A DNA stretch of 64,000 bases from Klebsiella oxytoca NBRC 105695 (GTDB taxonomy: Bacteria > Pseudomonadota > Gammaproteobacteria > Enterobacterales > Enterobacteriaceae), in the NCBI RefSeq assembly GCF_001598695.1, contig NZ_BCZK01000010.1, forward strand, positions 124,001-188,000, in the 5' to 3' direction. The notes under the pieces are model-generated. The model was not told where the DNA came from and did no database searches. It saw nothing but the letters and a program-made list of their open reading frames with translations. A program made the position numbers and the translations under genes. Positions 23,004-32,697 of this stretch are shown one piece after another. Every line of letters starts with the position of its first letter. Position 1 is the first letter of the stretch.

Positions 23004-26000
23004 TTAGGGTTTGTTGCGGTGCGTCAGAAGATAGACCGCCGGGATCACCAGCATCGACAGCAGCGGCGCGGTGATCATCCCGCCGATCATCGGCGCGGCA
23101 ATACGCTGCATCACTTCTGAACCTGTACCGCCACCCCACATAATCGGCAGCAGCCCGGCCATAATCGTCGCGACGGTCATTACTTTCGGGCGCACGCGCA
23201 GCACGGCTCCTTCGTGTATCGCTTCGTTGAGCGTCCGGTCATTAAGCTCACCGCGCCGCTTCGCGAGCGCCTGGTTTAAATAGAGCACCATAATTACCCC
23301 GAACTCCGCGGCCACGCCGGCAAGCGCAATAAAGCCAACGGCGGCAGCCACCGACAGGTTATAGCCCAGCAGCCAGAGCAACCAGACGCCGCCGATCAGC
23401 GAAAACGGCAACGTGCCCATAATCAACAGCGCATCTTTAACGCGACCGAAGGTGACGTAAAGCAGGATAAAGATAATCATCAGAGTAAACGGCAGCACGA
23501 TTTTGAGCTTCGCGGTAGCGCGTTCCAGATACTCGTACTGCCCGGACCACGTCAGCGAGATGCCATTCGGCAGCCTGACCTGTTTGCTGACCTCGCGCTG
23601 CATTTCATCAACCGCGGATTTCAGATCGCGCCCGCGAATATCGACGTAGATCCAGTCCGACAGACGGGCGTTTTCGCTTTTTAGCATCGGCGGGCCATCG
23701 GTGATAGCAATATCCGCCAGCTCGGCGAGCGTCACCTGCGCCCCGCTGCTGGTTACCACCGGCAGATCGCGCAGCTTCTGCAGCGAGTCGCGCATTTCGC
23801 GCGGATAGCGCACGTTTATCGGATAGCGTTCACGCCCCTCGATAGTCTCGCCAATGTTATCGCCGCCCACCACGCTGGCGACGACCGACTGCAGCTCCTT
23901 CACCGACACGCCGTAGCGGGCGGCTTTCAGACGATCGATAGCGATATCGATATAGCGACCGCCGTCAAGGCGCTCCGCCAGCGCCGAGGTCACACCCGGG
24001 ACATGACGCACGATGCGCTCAATCTCCTCAGCGGTTTTTTCGATCTCCGCCAGATTGTTGCCGTTCACTTTGATGCCGACCGGGCTTTTAATGCCGGTCG
24101 CCAGCATATCCAGGCGATTGCGAATCGGCGGTACCCAGACGTTGGCGATGCCCGGCACTTTTACCGCACTGTCCAGTTCGCCGATCAGCTTATCCATGGT
24201 CATACCGGGCCGCCATTCGCTTTTCGGCTTGAACTGAATGGTGGTTTCCAGCATGGTCAGCGGCGCCGGATCGGTGGCGCTCTCCGCCCGACCGGCCTTG
24301 CCGAACACGCTTTGTACTTCAGGAATCGTCTTGATCAGACGGTCGGTCTGCTGCAGCAGGCGGGCGGCTTCGCGGCTGGAGATCCCCGGCAGCGTGGATG
24401 GCATATACAGCAGGTCGCCCTCGTCGATTTGCGGCAGGAATTCGCTGCCGAGCTGCGCCAGCGGCCATAGCGTGGCGACCAGCAGCAGGCCCGCCGCCGC
24501 CAGCGTTGCCTTCGGCCACTGCAAGACCTTATCTAGCAGCGGCTCATAGGCGCGTATCAGCCAGCGGTTGAGCGGATTAGCGGCCTCATCAGGGATTTTG
24601 CCGCGAATAAAGTAGCCCATCAGCACCGGAACCAGGGTGATCCCAAGCCCGGCGGCCACCGCCATCGACCAGGTTTTGGTGAAAGCCAACGGCGAGAACA
24701 TCTTGCCCTCCTGCGCCTCGAGGGTGAATACCGGAATAAACGACAGGGTAATGATCAGCAGGCTGCAAAACAGCGCGGGCCCCACCTCCGATGCCGCATG
24801 TAGGGCAATTTGCCAGTAGTCGGCGGAAGACGGCTGGCGCTCAGGATGCTCATACCGCCACTGCTCCAGCACCTTATGCATATTTTCAATCATTACGATT
24901 GCCGCATCGACCATGGCTCCGATGGCGATCGCAATTCCGCCAAGCGACATCATATTGGCGCTGACGCCCTGATAGTGCATCACGATAAATGCGCCGAGGA
25001 TCCCCAGCGGCAGCGTGATCATCGCCACCAGCGCGCTGCGGAAATGGAACAGAAACAGCGAGCAGACCACCGCCACAACGATAAACTCTTCGATAAGCTT
25101 GTGGGTCAGGGTTTCGACTGAATTTTTAATCAGCTGCGAACGGTCATAAACCGGCACTATTTCTACCCCTGCGGGCAGGCTTTTTTGCACCTCAGCCAGT
25201 TTCGCCTTCACCGCATTAATGGTGGTCAGGGCATTTTTGCCCGAACGCATAATGATGATTCCCCCGGCCACTTCGCCTTCACCGTTGAGCTCGGCGACGC
25301 CGCGCCGGATCGCCGGCCCCCGGCGCACGCTGGCAACGTCGGACAGCAGCACCGGCACGCCGTCACGCGCAGCGATAACGACCTGCTTAAAGTCGTCGAT
25401 GGACTTCAGATAGCCGGTGGTGCGCACCATATATTCAGCTTCACCCAGTTCCAGTACCGAGCCGCCGCCCTCCTGGTTGGCGCTCTGAATCGCGCTGATA
25501 ACCTGTTCGTGGGTAACGTTCAGGGCCCGCAGGCGGTCAGGATTAAGGATCACCTGATACTCTTTGACCATTCCGCCGACGCTGGCGACCTCCGATACGT
25601 CCGGCACGGTTTTCAGTTCATATTTCAGGATCCAGTCCTGAATCGCTCGCAAATCCCCGAGGCTATGCTGACCGCTTTTATCGGTAAGCACATATTCAAA
25701 CACCCAGCCAACGCCGGTAGCATCCGGCCCCAGCGAAGCTTTCGCTTCCGGCGGCAGGCTGCTCTGGATCTGGCTCAGGTACTCCAGCACGCGGGAGCGC
25801 GCCCAGTACGGATCGGTGCCATCATCAAACAGTACGTAAACGTAAGCATCGCCGAACATGGAAAAACCGCGCACGGTTTTCGCCCCCGGCACCGACAGCA
25901 TGGTGGTGGTCAGCGGATAGGTCACCTGATCTTCGACAATTTGCGGCGCTTTTCCCGGATAGCTTACGCGAATAATCACCTGGGTATCGGAGAGATCCGG

Positions 26001-26117
26001 TAGCGCATCCAGCGGCGCCTGCTGTATCGACCAGACGCCCCAGGCGGCCATAATCAGCGACGCCAGCAGTACCAGCAGACGGTTGCGTAACGACCAGCGG
26101 ATAACGGCGGCAATCAT
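23004..26117 (-). CDS. cusA: CusA-like Cu(I)/Ag(I) RND efflux pump
   Basis: A 1037-residue heavy-metal RND transporter, near the length of E. coli CusA (1047). It has the usual 12 spans and two large periplasmic domains. The three methionines that bind Cu(I)/Ag(I) in CusA are present in [17 protein letters not shown] and [12 protein letters not shown], so copper/silver specificity is supported rather than Zn/Co (CzcA). The proton-relay Asp is seen in [21 protein letters not shown] precedes the ATG, which overlaps the cusB-like stop (ATGA). It is the last gene of the operon and pumps metal from periplasm and cytoplasm through the tripartite complex. Confidence 0.92.
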   Translation of the reverse strand: MIAAVIRWSLRNRLLVLLASLIMAAWGVWSIQQAPLDALPDLSDTQVIIRVSYPGKAPQIVEDQVTYPLTTTMLSVPGAKTVRGFSMFGDAYVYVLFDDGTDPYWARSRVLEYLSQIQSSLPPEAKASLGPDATGVGWVFEYVLTDKSGQHSLGDLRAIQDWILKYELKTVPDVSEVASVGGMVKEYQVILNPDRLRALNVTHEQVISAIQSANQEGGGSVLELGEAEYMVRTTGYLKSIDDFKQVVIAARDGVPVLLSDVASVRRGPAIRRGVAELNGEGEVAGGIIIMRSGKNALTTINAVKAKLAEVQKSLPAGVEIVPVYDRSQLIKNSVETLTHKLIEEFIVVAVVCSLFLFHFRSALVAMITLPLGILGAFIVMHYQGVSANMMSLGGIAIAIGAMVDAAIVMIENMHKVLEQWRYEHPERQPSSADYWQIALHAASEVGPALFCSLLIITLSFIPVFTLEAQEGKMFSPLAFTKTWSMAVAAGLGITLVPVLMGYFIRGKIPDEAANPLNRWLIRAYEPLLDKVLQWPKATLAAAGLLLVATLWPLAQLGSEFLPQIDEGDLLYMPSTLPGISSREAARLLQQTDRLIKTIPEVQSVFGKAGRAESATDPAPLTMLETTIQFKPKSEWRPGMTMDKLIGELDSAVKVPGIANVWVPPIRNRLDMLATGIKSPVGIKVNGNNLAEIEKTAEEIERIVRHVPGVTSALAERLDGGRYIDIAIDRLKAARYGVSVKELQSVVASVVGGDNIGETIEGRERYPINVRYPREMRDSLQKLRDLPVVTSSGAQVTLAELADIAITDGPPMLKSENARLSDWIYVDIRGRDLKSAVDEMQREVSKQVRLPNGISLTWSGQYEYLERATAKLKIVLPFTLMIIFILLYVTFGRVKDALLIMGTLPFSLIGGVWLLWLLGYNLSVAAAVGFIALAGVAAEFGVIMVLYLNQALAKRRGELNDRTLNEAIHEGAVLRVRPKVMTVATIMAGLLPIMWGGGTGSEVMQRIAAPMIGGMITAPLLSMLVIPAVYLLTHRNKP

Positions 26118-27583
26118 GGCTGCTCCTTAGCGCCGTTCATCGGCATCATCGAGGTGACTCGCGCTCCATCGTCGGTCAGGACGAAGCTAAACATAACCGA
26201 CTCGCCGGGGCGCATCTGTCCCTGCTGCTGCGGCGTAATGGCAAAATCCATGATCATCGCCGGCCACTTCAGCGCCGGCACCGGCTGGTGAGCGATGGTC
26301 ACCGCCCCATCGGTTACAGCTTTGATGACCCCCTGCGTGGTATAGCTTTTTTCCTGCGGATCCTCCCCGGCCATTTGCGGCAGCGCGCTGCGCAGGCTCG
26401 CTTCGGAGTCAATCAGGAACTGTCCGGAGGTGACCACCTTCTGGCCCTCTTTGAGGCCGGATTTTATCTCGACCAGACCATTTTGCGTGCGCCCGACGAT
26501 CGCTTCGACCGGACGGAAATGCCCCTCGCCATCGGCAATTAACACCCGATTGCTGCTACCCGTGGCAATCAATGCCTCTTCAGGGATGGTCAGAACGGCG
26601 CGCGCCTGATGCGCCTCGGCCAGCTGAACGTTCAGGTACATACCGGGTTTGAGCTGATGCTGCGGATTGTTCAAAACTACCCGGGCCTTTAACGTGCGGG
26701 TGGTCGCTTCCAGATCGGGAAGTAGCTCGCGCACGGAGCCCTGAAAAACGCTCCCGGGCCAACTGCCGGTGGTCGCCGTCACCCGGCTACCCACGCGCAG
26801 CAGGCTGGCCTGGCTTTGCGGATAATCAATCACGACCCATACCGGGTCGAGACGGGCCAGCTCGAACAGCGGCTGGGCTGGGGTGACCTGCGCGCCGGTG
26901 CGCACATCCAGCTTGCTGACATAACCATCGTGCGGCGCGCGTACCGTCATCCGGGTTTGCGGTTTCCCGCTGCGCTCAACGCTGCGGATAATCGCTTCCG
27001 GCATAAACTGCAGCTGCAGACGATCGCGAGCGGCGGCGGTCAGCCCGCTGTCGCCCAGCCGCCTCACCGCCAGATACTCCTGCTGCGCCGCCGCCCACTG
27101 CGGGATCCACAGTTCGGCCAGCGCCTCGTTCTTTTTCACAAACTGCTGAGAGGCGTTAACGTAGAGTTTCTCAATCAAGCCGTTGGCCAGCGCCGGCACC
27201 GTCTCGACGCCGCGTTCGTCCACGGCGACGGTAGCAAAAGCGTTAAGCTCCGGCGCCAGTGGCTGACGAGAAACGCTCGCCGTGCGTACGCCAAGATTTT
27301 GCTGCTGGCGGGTGCTAATCTTCACCCCTCCCGCATCATCGTCAGCCTCTTCATCGGCATAACGCGGAACCAGGTCCATATCCATAAACGGCGATTTGCC
27401 CGGTTTATCAAAACGGGTACCGGGGGTCATCGGGTCGTACCAGTAGAGCACTTTGCGTCCCGCAGCCGTTTCGGTTCCGCCCGGAGTGACAGTCGAGGCG
27501 TTCCGCGATCCCAGCCAGTATCCGCCCGCGGCGGCAAGAGCGACGGCCAGCGCCACAAGGGTAAAAGCAGTTTTCAGCTTCAT
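26114..27583 (-). CDS. cusB: CusB-like membrane-fusion protein with fused CusF domain
   Basis: A 489-residue periplasmic adaptor, against about 407 in E. coli CusB. Residues 1-25 form a membrane anchor or signal. The metal-transfer N-terminal region keeps its methionines (WYDPMTPG and MDMDLVP near 50-70). Lipoyl, barrel and hairpin parts follow, with [14 protein letters not shown] and [11 protein letters not shown]. The extra C-terminal about 80 residues are a CusF domain ([15 protein letters not shown], then WPAMIMDF), with the His, Trp and two Met of the Cu(I)/Ag(I) site. The chaperone is thus tethered to the pump. Start codon shares one base with the tolC-like stop. Confidence 0.9.
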   Translation of the reverse strand: MKLKTAFTLVALAVALAAAGGYWLGSRNASTVTPGGTETAAGRKVLYWYDPMTPGTRFDKPGKSPFMDMDLVPRYADEEADDDAGGVKISTRQQQNLGVRTASVSRQPLAPELNAFATVAVDERGVETVPALANGLIEKLYVNASQQFVKKNEALAELWIPQWAAAQQEYLAVRRLGDSGLTAAARDRLQLQFMPEAIIRSVERSGKPQTRMTVRAPHDGYVSKLDVRTGAQVTPAQPLFELARLDPVWVVIDYPQSQASLLRVGSRVTATTGSWPGSVFQGSVRELLPDLEATTRTLKARVVLNNPQHQLKPGMYLNVQLAEAHQARAVLTIPEEALIATGSSNRVLIADGEGHFRPVEAIVGRTQNGLVEIKSGLKEGQKVVTSGQFLIDSEASLRSALPQMAGEDPQEKSYTTQGVIKAVTDGAVTIAHQPVPALKWPAMIMDFAITPQQQGQMRPGESVMFSFVLTDDGARVTSMMPMNGAKEQP

Positions 27584-28830
27584 TATTTAACATCCTGTGG
27601 AATAAGGTAGCGAACGGCGGCCCACGCGTCAGCGAGCGCTTTCTCGGCGTTGTTGCTGGCGATTTCCCCGTTCAGCAGGTCGCGACGGGCGGCGAGCAGT
27701 TCAGGCAGCGCGGAGCTGCCGCCCCGATACTGGGCATTGACGAGACTCACCTTCTTGCGCAGCAGCGGCAGGACCTCGCTTTGCTGGCGATCGTAAATGG
27801 CTTTCGCGGCGTTATACTGCGCGATCAGCTGATACTGCTGCGCCTGATGCTCGCGCATCAATAAGGTCAACCGATCGTTGGCTTCATAGGTTCGGGAGAC
27901 ATCCGCAGCGTGGTCTTTATCCTGACGTTTACCCTGAAAAACCGGCAAATCGACGGTAAACATAGCGCCGACCATGTCGTCATAGTCATCTCCGCGTCTG
28001 GCGTAATAGACCTCAACGCCCACGTCGGGGATCGCCGCCACTTCTGACTGCCCGGATTTTGCTTTAGCCAGGTCAGCCTCACGCGCGGCCTGAATCACTT
28101 CTGGATGAAGTTTTATCCCCTCAATTAAGGTCGCTTCATCGGCAGGCAGGCGCTCAATGCGCGGCAGCGGGCCGGAAATAACGCGGATATCCTTACCGGT
28201 TAGCTGCATCAGACGCGCCTGAGCGATCTGCACATCGCGCCGGGCGTTATCTTGCTCATTTTTCATAGCATTGAGCGCCAGTTCGACGTCGAGCACGCTG
28301 CCGGGGGTAGCGCTGGCGCTGCTGACGGCCGCCTTATGGACGCCAATTTGCCGGGAGGTTTCGCTAATCAGCGCCTGTACCGAGCGCAGCGACTTCTGCG
28401 CTACCGCCAGCGCCAGCCACGCCTGAGCGGTTTCCCGCTGTAGCCTGGCGCGGATAACATCGGCGTTGGCGGCGGTTCGCCGCGCGTCGGCGGTTATCGA
28501 GTCGGCTTTGCGCTCGCGCTTGGTGCTGCTAACGTAGTCCTGCATTACGCCAATCCGCTGCATGGTCATGCCCTCGCGGGTCAGGCGGCTGGCGTTACTT
28601 CCCCCCAACGGGACGTTTTCAAGACCAAACTTAAGCTTCGGATCGGGAAGCTCCATGGCGGAATCCGCCATATTCTTCAAAGCGTTAACCTGATGATCGT
28701 TGGCGGAGAGCTCGGCAGAGTAGCTTTCCGCCGCCGACAGGGCCTCAGAGAGCGTCGTCGCCCAGCCGCTGGTGGACGTCAGCGACAGCAAGAGCGGCAG
28801 CCCGCAGGCCGCCTTAGTTAAGATGTGCAT
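27583..28830 (-). CDS. TolC-family outer-membrane component of metal efflux
   Basis: A 415-residue outer-membrane efflux protein. The signal peptide (MHILTKAACGLPLLLSLTST, cleavage near WA) has no lipobox cysteine at the cleavage site, unlike the lipoprotein CusC. Long heptad-rich helices with two OEP repeats follow (residues 30-220 and 230-415), e.g. PDPKLKFGLENVPLGG and YRGGSSALPELLAARRDLL. I start at the ATG at 28830 because GGAG is six bases upstream. It sits between cusF-like and cusB-like genes and should form the outer channel of the Cus-type pump. Confidence 0.85.
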   Translation of the reverse strand: MHILTKAACGLPLLLSLTSTSGWATTLSEALSAAESYSAELSANDHQVNALKNMADSAMELPDPKLKFGLENVPLGGSNASRLTREGMTMQRIGVMQDYVSSTKRERKADSITADARRTAANADVIRARLQRETAQAWLALAVAQKSLRSVQALISETSRQIGVHKAAVSSASATPGSVLDVELALNAMKNEQDNARRDVQIAQARLMQLTGKDIRVISGPLPRIERLPADEATLIEGIKLHPEVIQAAREADLAKAKSGQSEVAAIPDVGVEVYYARRGDDYDDMVGAMFTVDLPVFQGKRQDKDHAADVSRTYEANDRLTLLMREHQAQQYQLIAQYNAAKAIYDRQQSEVLPLLRKKVSLVNAQYRGGSSALPELLAARRDLLNGEIASNNAEKALADAWAAVRYLIPQDVK

Positions 28831-28843
28831 AATGACTCCGGAA

Positions 28844-29212
28844 TTATTGCGCGGTAATCGAAACGAGCGCGTAGCCGGAGTCGGTCTGGCGGAAGGTGAA
28901 ATCGACCTGCTGTCCCACCGGCAGCTTTTTATCTTGATGTCCATCGAGCGCAAAGCTCATCGTCATCGCCGGCCAGTTCAGCCCGGGAACCGGAGAATGG
29001 GCAATCACCACTGCATCGTCGCGCCAGGCTTTAATCACCCCGCTTGCCGAATAAAGCGCGGCGGTATTCTCGGGCTTATTCATCCCCGGCATTTCCGCCA
29101 TCGCGGACATATTATGCTGATGCATCGCGCCATCTTCCGCGCTGGCGGAAAATGCGGTGAAAGAAAAGGTCAGAACGCTGGTAAAAAGCAGAAAAATAGA
29201 GGTCGAACGCAT
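28844..29212 (-). CDS. cusF: CusF-like periplasmic copper/silver chaperone
   Basis: A 122-residue protein with a signal peptide (cleavage after ASA), a Met/His-rich linker (MHQHNMSAMAEMPGM) and a CusF domain: GVIKAWRDDAVVIAH, NWPAMTMSF and a closing beta strand. The His, Trp and two Met that bind Cu(I)/Ag(I) are all present. Homologous domains occur twice in this operon, here free and again fused to the CusB-like protein. I start at the ATG at 29212; GGAG is nine bases upstream. The tolC-like gene follows after 13 bases. Confidence 0.88.
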   Translation of the reverse strand: MRSTSIFLLFTSVLTFSFTAFSASAEDGAMHQHNMSAMAEMPGMNKPENTAALYSASGVIKAWRDDAVVIAHSPVPGLNWPAMTMSFALDGHQDKKLPVGQQVDFTFRQTDSGYALVSITAQ

Positions 29213-29285
29213 AATTAATACTCCGAAAAAAACATAAAGTCGCCCGCAGAACGGGCAGTTCTGATGGATGTTTTTTAACGGAGCG

Positions 29286-29705
29286 TTATTCTCTGAAACG
29301 GCAGAAACGTATTTCAGCCGGCGGACCGGTGACCGGCGGCGTGTGCCAGTCCATACGTTCAGCGCAAATCTCCTGCTGCGGTGAAACCACCAGCAGGGTG
29401 GTTTCGGCGGGCAATGCATTCAGCTGTAGAGAGGTGGAGGTATTAGGTTGCGCAGTGTCGGGGTCGCAGTGTTTCTCACAGATGACTTTCTGCCCGACGT
29501 TATCCATGCCGGACATGGTCATCATGCCATCAACGATGTGATGAATTTGCACCTGCGGCGTGACCGGCTGCTGCTGGCCGCCGTGGTGCGCCGCGACGGC
29601 AAGCTGTAGATTGAGTAGCAACCAACAGGCAATAACAAGCCCGGCGCGGATGCGAAGCCGGCGTCGGGTGGCTTGTTTGAATAATGCCTGTAGTGACTGA
29701 ATCAT
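29286..29705 (-). CDS. Putative copper-associated exported protein
   Basis: A 139-residue protein heading the metal-efflux operon. Residues 1-39 hold a basic start and one hydrophobic stretch (GLVIACWLLLNLQLAVA) that is a signal or anchor, followed by HHGGQQQ and a region with potential metal ligands: His pairs (IHHIVDGMMTMSGMD) and a VICEKHCD cysteine-histidine motif. It resembles the small DUF2946-like proteins that accompany copper resistance genes, but I am not certain of the family. It reads in the same direction as the cusF-like gene, 73 bases upstream. The ribosome site is weak. Confidence 0.6.
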   Translation of the reverse strand: MIQSLQALFKQATRRRLRIRAGLVIACWLLLNLQLAVAAHHGGQQQPVTPQVQIHHIVDGMMTMSGMDNVGQKVICEKHCDPDTAQPNTSTSLQLNALPAETTLLVVSPQQEICAERMDWHTPPVTGPPAEIRFCRFRE

Positions 29706-29844
29706 AGTAATATTCGCAATAGGACGACCGCTGAATTAAAGCACACCCGCCCAAAGAATTAAACGCTATTACATAATTAAAACCGCGAGTTAAATAGAAT
29801 GAAGTTTCTCGATAAATATTTACACGTCATCGCAAAATTAACGT

Positions 29845-29875
29845 TTGACCTTCCCCCAGGGGGAAGGTGTATAGC
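29845..29875 (+). promoter_or_regulatory. CueR-type MerR-family promoter
   Basis: TTGACC (-35) and TATAGC (-10) are 19 bases apart, the long spacer typical of MerR-family control, and enclose the dyad ACCTTCCCC-CAG-GGGGAAGGT (29848-29868). This closely resembles the CueR operator of copA. The promoter elements are good only on the plus strand, pointing away from the Cus operon and into the 3' end of the convergent MBL gene. The opposite strand gives poor -35 and -10 matches. Confidence 0.65.
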
Positions 29876-29939
29876 GCGGCGTCGATGTATTTAATAAATA
29901 GCCAAAGTGTTATTTATATGTAATCAGCAGCCGTACACG

Positions 29940-30746
29940 TCATCCCTGATCCAGTACTAACGTATCGCCGGTCGCCGGGGCACTATCCGCCGATAACCAC
30001 CAGCGTCCCCACGAACCGGTACAATGGCAGGCCATCACTTTCTCCACCTTCTGCTGGTGCAAAAATTGCTTTATCTGGCGTATTCTCCACGGCGGCGCGC
30101 GGCGCAGATGAAGTCCGCCGATGATGGCGTATATCTGCTGGACGCCGGTAACCTTCTGACAGTGGCGAAGGGTATTGATCAAGCCGCGATGTCCGCAGCC
30201 GCAAATAATGATTAAGCCTCGCGTCGAGCGGTAAATCAGTACGCCCTCATCGGCAATATAATCCTCCGCTGGGGATAGCCCCGCCAGCACGCCATAAGCT
30301 CGCGGCCTGGCAACCGCGATCTCACCTGACCACATCAGCCGCTCGCTGATAGCCAACGGCTGGCGACTGTATTCCATGCGGTGGCGGGAATAGTCGATCT
30401 CTCGCGACAGCTTTTTGACCTTTACGCGATGCCCGCCGATCGATAACGCCGAATAGCGCGTTTGCCCGACCTGCGGATGGCAAATAATACGGCTATTGTC
30501 CGGCAGCCACGGCACGCCGCCGCAGTGGTCATAATGACCGTGAGAAAGTACCGTGGCGGTCAGGTTAGATAAAGAAACCCCCATGCGCTGCGCATTATGC
30601 AAAAAGCTGCCGTCAGGGCCGGTATCAAACAGAACCCGGCAGGTTTCATCCTCAACAACAAGGCTTAGCCCAGGTTTCACCTGCAACAGTTTATCCTTGT
30701 CCTTACCAAGCCGGTTCTCAAGTAACATCTTAATGATTAAAGCCAT
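29940..30746 (-). CDS. MBL-fold metallo-hydrolase
   Basis: A 268-residue metallo-beta-lactamase-fold enzyme. The zinc motif H-x-H-x-D-H is present as SHGHYDHCGG (residues 68-77), with further ligands in GCGHRGLINTL and near the end (ACHCTG). The order resembles archaeal and bacterial relatives of the 'beta-ribofuranosylaminobenzene 5'-phosphate synthase-like' group, a loose family with few known substrates. I start at the ATG at 30746; the frame is open for 26 codons upstream but no good ribosome site is seen for either start. It is divergent from tam. A plus-strand CueR-type promoter points into its end. Confidence 0.8.
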   Translation of the reverse strand: MALIIKMLLENRLGKDKDKLLQVKPGLSLVVEDETCRVLFDTGPDGSFLHNAQRMGVSLSNLTATVLSHGHYDHCGGVPWLPDNSRIICHPQVGQTRYSALSIGGHRVKVKKLSREIDYSRHRMEYSRQPLAISERLMWSGEIAVARPRAYGVLAGLSPAEDYIADEGVLIYRSTRGLIIICGCGHRGLINTLRHCQKVTGVQQIYAIIGGLHLRRAPPWRIRQIKQFLHQQKVEKVMACHCTGSWGRWWLSADSAPATGDTLVLDQG

Positions 30747-30929
30747 TTCATACCCATTGACAAGAGAATTGCGCGCATACTCTAGCCTGTTGTCTACAGG
30801 AGTACCGTGACCCGCCCGGCACATGCAGAAGTGACAACGTCACAATATGGCTCAGCCGAACTTGCTGCTTTGCCAGATGCGCATTGCCGTCTATGCTGTT
30901 GGACGAGTTTCTCGCAACCGGAGCGTACT

Positions 30930-31682
30930 ATGGCAGACTGGAATCCCTCACTCTATTTGCAATTTGGCGCTGAGCGAACGCGGCCTGCCGCCGAGCTTCT
31001 TGCGCGCATTGCCCATCATCCCGTGACGCTGGCCGTTGATTTAGGCTGCGGGCCAGGCAACAGCACCGCTCTGCTGCAAGATGCCTGGCCGGACGCGACG
31101 ATTATCGGCATTGATAATTCCCCGGCAATGCTGGAAGAGGCCTCACAAAGGTTGCCGAACTGTGGGTTCGTTGATGCGGATATTGCCGCTTATCGCCCGG
31201 AGCGTCCGGCGGATCTGATATACGCCAATGCTTCGCTGCAATGGCTCCCGGATCATCAGCGGCTGTTCCCTTTTCTGGTGAGCAATCTTGCAGAAAACGG
31301 CGTACTGGCGGTGCAGATGCCCGTTAACTGGCAGGAGCCGTCCCATACCCTGATGCGTCAGGTTGCAGAAGAGCTTGGGCACCCGGCCAGCGGACGGCAT
31401 CCGCTGCCAGAGGTACAGGAGTATTATGATATGCTCACTGCCTGCGGCTGCGAGGTGGATATCTGGCGCACCACCTACTATCACCCGCTGGCATCGCATC
31501 AGGCCATTATCGAATGGCTGCAGTCAACGGGCCTGAGACCATTTTTACAGCCACTTGATGAGCCACAGCGCGAAGCGTTTCTCAAGCGCTATCTGGAAGA
31601 GTTGAAGCGGCACTATCCGTTACAGTGTAACGGAAAGGTATTGTTATTATTTCCGCGCCTGTTTATCGTCGCGCGCCGTTAG
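30930..31682 (+). CDS. tam: Trans-aconitate 2-methyltransferase
   Basis: A 250-residue SAM-dependent methyltransferase that makes trans-aconitate monomethyl ester, relieving inhibition of aconitase. Length matches E. coli Tam (252). The SAM-binding motif I is [14 protein letters not shown] (residues 37-50); [11 protein letters not shown] and [10 protein letters not shown] follow, as in Tam. I start at the ATG at 30930 ([12 protein letters not shown]), where E. coli Tam starts, with GGAG eight bases upstream. Its place left of uxaB agrees with the E. coli gene order, which supports the assignment. Confidence 0.92.
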   Translation: MADWNPSLYLQFGAERTRPAAELLARIAHHPVTLAVDLGCGPGNSTALLQDAWPDATIIGIDNSPAMLEEASQRLPNCGFVDADIAAYRPERPADLIYANASLQWLPDHQRLFPFLVSNLAENGVLAVQMPVNWQEPSHTLMRQVAEELGHPASGRHPLPEVQEYYDMLTACGCEVDIWRTTYYHPLASHQAIIEWLQSTGLRPFLQPLDEPQREAFLKRYLEELKRHYPLQCNGKVLLLFPRLFIVARR

Positions 31683-31763
31683 CCCGGCGGCTGAAAGTAA
31701 AGGAATAAAGGGAGTCAGAACGAGAATACTACGGCGTCAGGAGCGGGCGCCGTAGGGTCTGAT

Positions 31764-31862
31764 TTACCAGGCAAGGTGATGAACCAGGGAGAGATCCCAC
31801 GCGGTGGCCAACAGCGAAAGAAACATGATTAAATTCACCACCGTTTCTATGCGTTTTTCCAT
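31764..31862 (-). CDS. Hydrophobic 32-residue small protein
   Basis: A short frame encodes MEKRIETVVNLIMFLSLLAT followed by AWDLSLVHHLAW: a charged start, a single hydrophobic span of about 17 residues and a polar end, like known enterobacterial membrane micropeptides. GGAG lies eight bases before the ATG. The frame is complete and lies between tam and a GNAT gene in an otherwise empty gap. I do not know a named homologue. Translation is likely but unproven. Confidence 0.6.
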   Translation of the reverse strand: MEKRIETVVNLIMFLSLLATAWDLSLVHHLAW

Positions 31863-31931
31863 ATTTGTTTCTCCTGAGCCGTTTCCCCTGTTTTACAGGG
31901 AAAAGCTTAACAACTTCTTAATCTCAGATTG

Positions 31932-32372
31932 TCAGAGCGTCACGCGGTAACGAACATAGTCATCGGCTGGCGTGAATTCATCATACAGACGCCGGGCCGG
32001 ATTGTCGGTGCGAGTGTGCCAGTACAGGCGCGACCACCCTTTTTCTTTTCCTTCCGTTTGCAGCGCCTGTATTAAGGTTCTGGCGATGCCTTGCCCGCGC
32101 ATCTGCGGGGCGACAAACAGATCTTCCAGATAGCAAATGGGCGTCTTAACCCATGTTCCTTCGTGGAGGATACAAATCGCAAAGCCCACCACATTGCCAT
32201 CCACCACCGCGAAACGACCCAGCATCGGCGAAGCGGCATCGAGCATCCGCTGCCAGGTGTATTCTGTGACCTCCGTTGGCTGCGGGCTACCGTAGAAACG
32301 GGTATAACCCTGCCAAAGCGATAACCACTGTGCTTTATCCTGCCGATCGGGTTCGCGAATCTCAATGACCAT
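31932..32372 (-). CDS. GNAT-family N-acetyltransferase
   Basis: A 146-residue acetyltransferase. The acetyl-CoA site is YLEDLFVAPQMRGQGIARTL (motif A, R-G-x-G-I-A, residues 85-104), and the last strand ends YVRYRVTL. It starts at the ATG preceded by GGAG nine bases upstream. GNAT enzymes of this type acetylate small amines or protein termini; the substrate cannot be read from sequence. It follows the small hydrophobic gene's region in the same direction. Confidence 0.85.
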   Translation of the reverse strand: MVIEIREPDRQDKAQWLSLWQGYTRFYGSPQPTEVTEYTWQRMLDAASPMLGRFAVVDGNVVGFAICILHEGTWVKTPICYLEDLFVAPQMRGQGIARTLIQALQTEGKEKGWSRLYWHTRTDNPARRLYDEFTPADDYVRYRVTL

Positions 32373-32552
32373 GGGCCGACTCCTCGTTTTGATAAGGCAT
32401 TATTTTCCGGTGCAATAATTAGTTCAAGCGCCCGGCACACAATTCATCTTTTTCTCTTAATTGCCCCACCTTTGTTGCCGGACCCATTTTGCACGATCTG
32501 CCAGACCTGCGTGAAAGAAAAAACTAAAAGTATGTTGTAACTAATTAAGGTT

Positions 32553-32579
32553 CAAAAATAACCCGGCGGTGGCCGGGTT
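32553..32579 (-). terminator. Intrinsic terminator of uxaB
   Basis: Perfect 8-bp arms AACCCGGC (32560-32567) and GCCGGGTT (32572-32579) with a 4-base loop. Read on the minus strand the stem is followed by ATTTTTG. It lies about 120 bases after the uxaB stop codon. Confidence 0.75.
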
Positions 32580-32605
32580 GAAATTAATGCTAATTCTGCT
32601 CAGGC

Positions 32606-32686
32606 GTTGCGCCCGGATGACGAGCGGACGGCGGCTGGCAGCTTATCTGGCCGATAATCCGTCCTTATCTGCTCGTCGGGCGGCGC
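32606..32686. repeat. Imperfect long inverted repeat (REP-like)
   Basis: GCGCCCGGATGACGAGC-like left part (32609-32625) pairs imperfectly with GCTCGTCGGGCGGCGC (32671-32686). Both flank a short spacer just after uxaB. It may be a degenerate REP/BIME element that protects the uxaB mRNA end. Confidence 0.35.
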
Positions 32687-32697
32687 CCTGCGCTATA

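Larger units (their letters stand above)
32373..32697. other. Intergenic region downstream of uxaB
   Basis: A 325-base gap without a convincing gene. It holds the uxaB terminator (32553-32579) and, nearer to uxaB, a loose inverted repeat described separately. The rest is unremarkable AT-rich sequence upstream of the GNAT gene and probably carries its promoter. Confidence 0.6.

Noticed and set aside
25185..26003. 272-codon open frame antisense to cusA
   Set aside because: Rich in His/Gln/Arg as expected for an antisense frame, no start signals and no domains.
29706..29939. CusR box upstream of the Cus-like operon
   Set aside because: No AAAATGACAA/TTGTCATTTT-type dyad was seen; the only clear metal-regulator site is the CueR-type one facing right.
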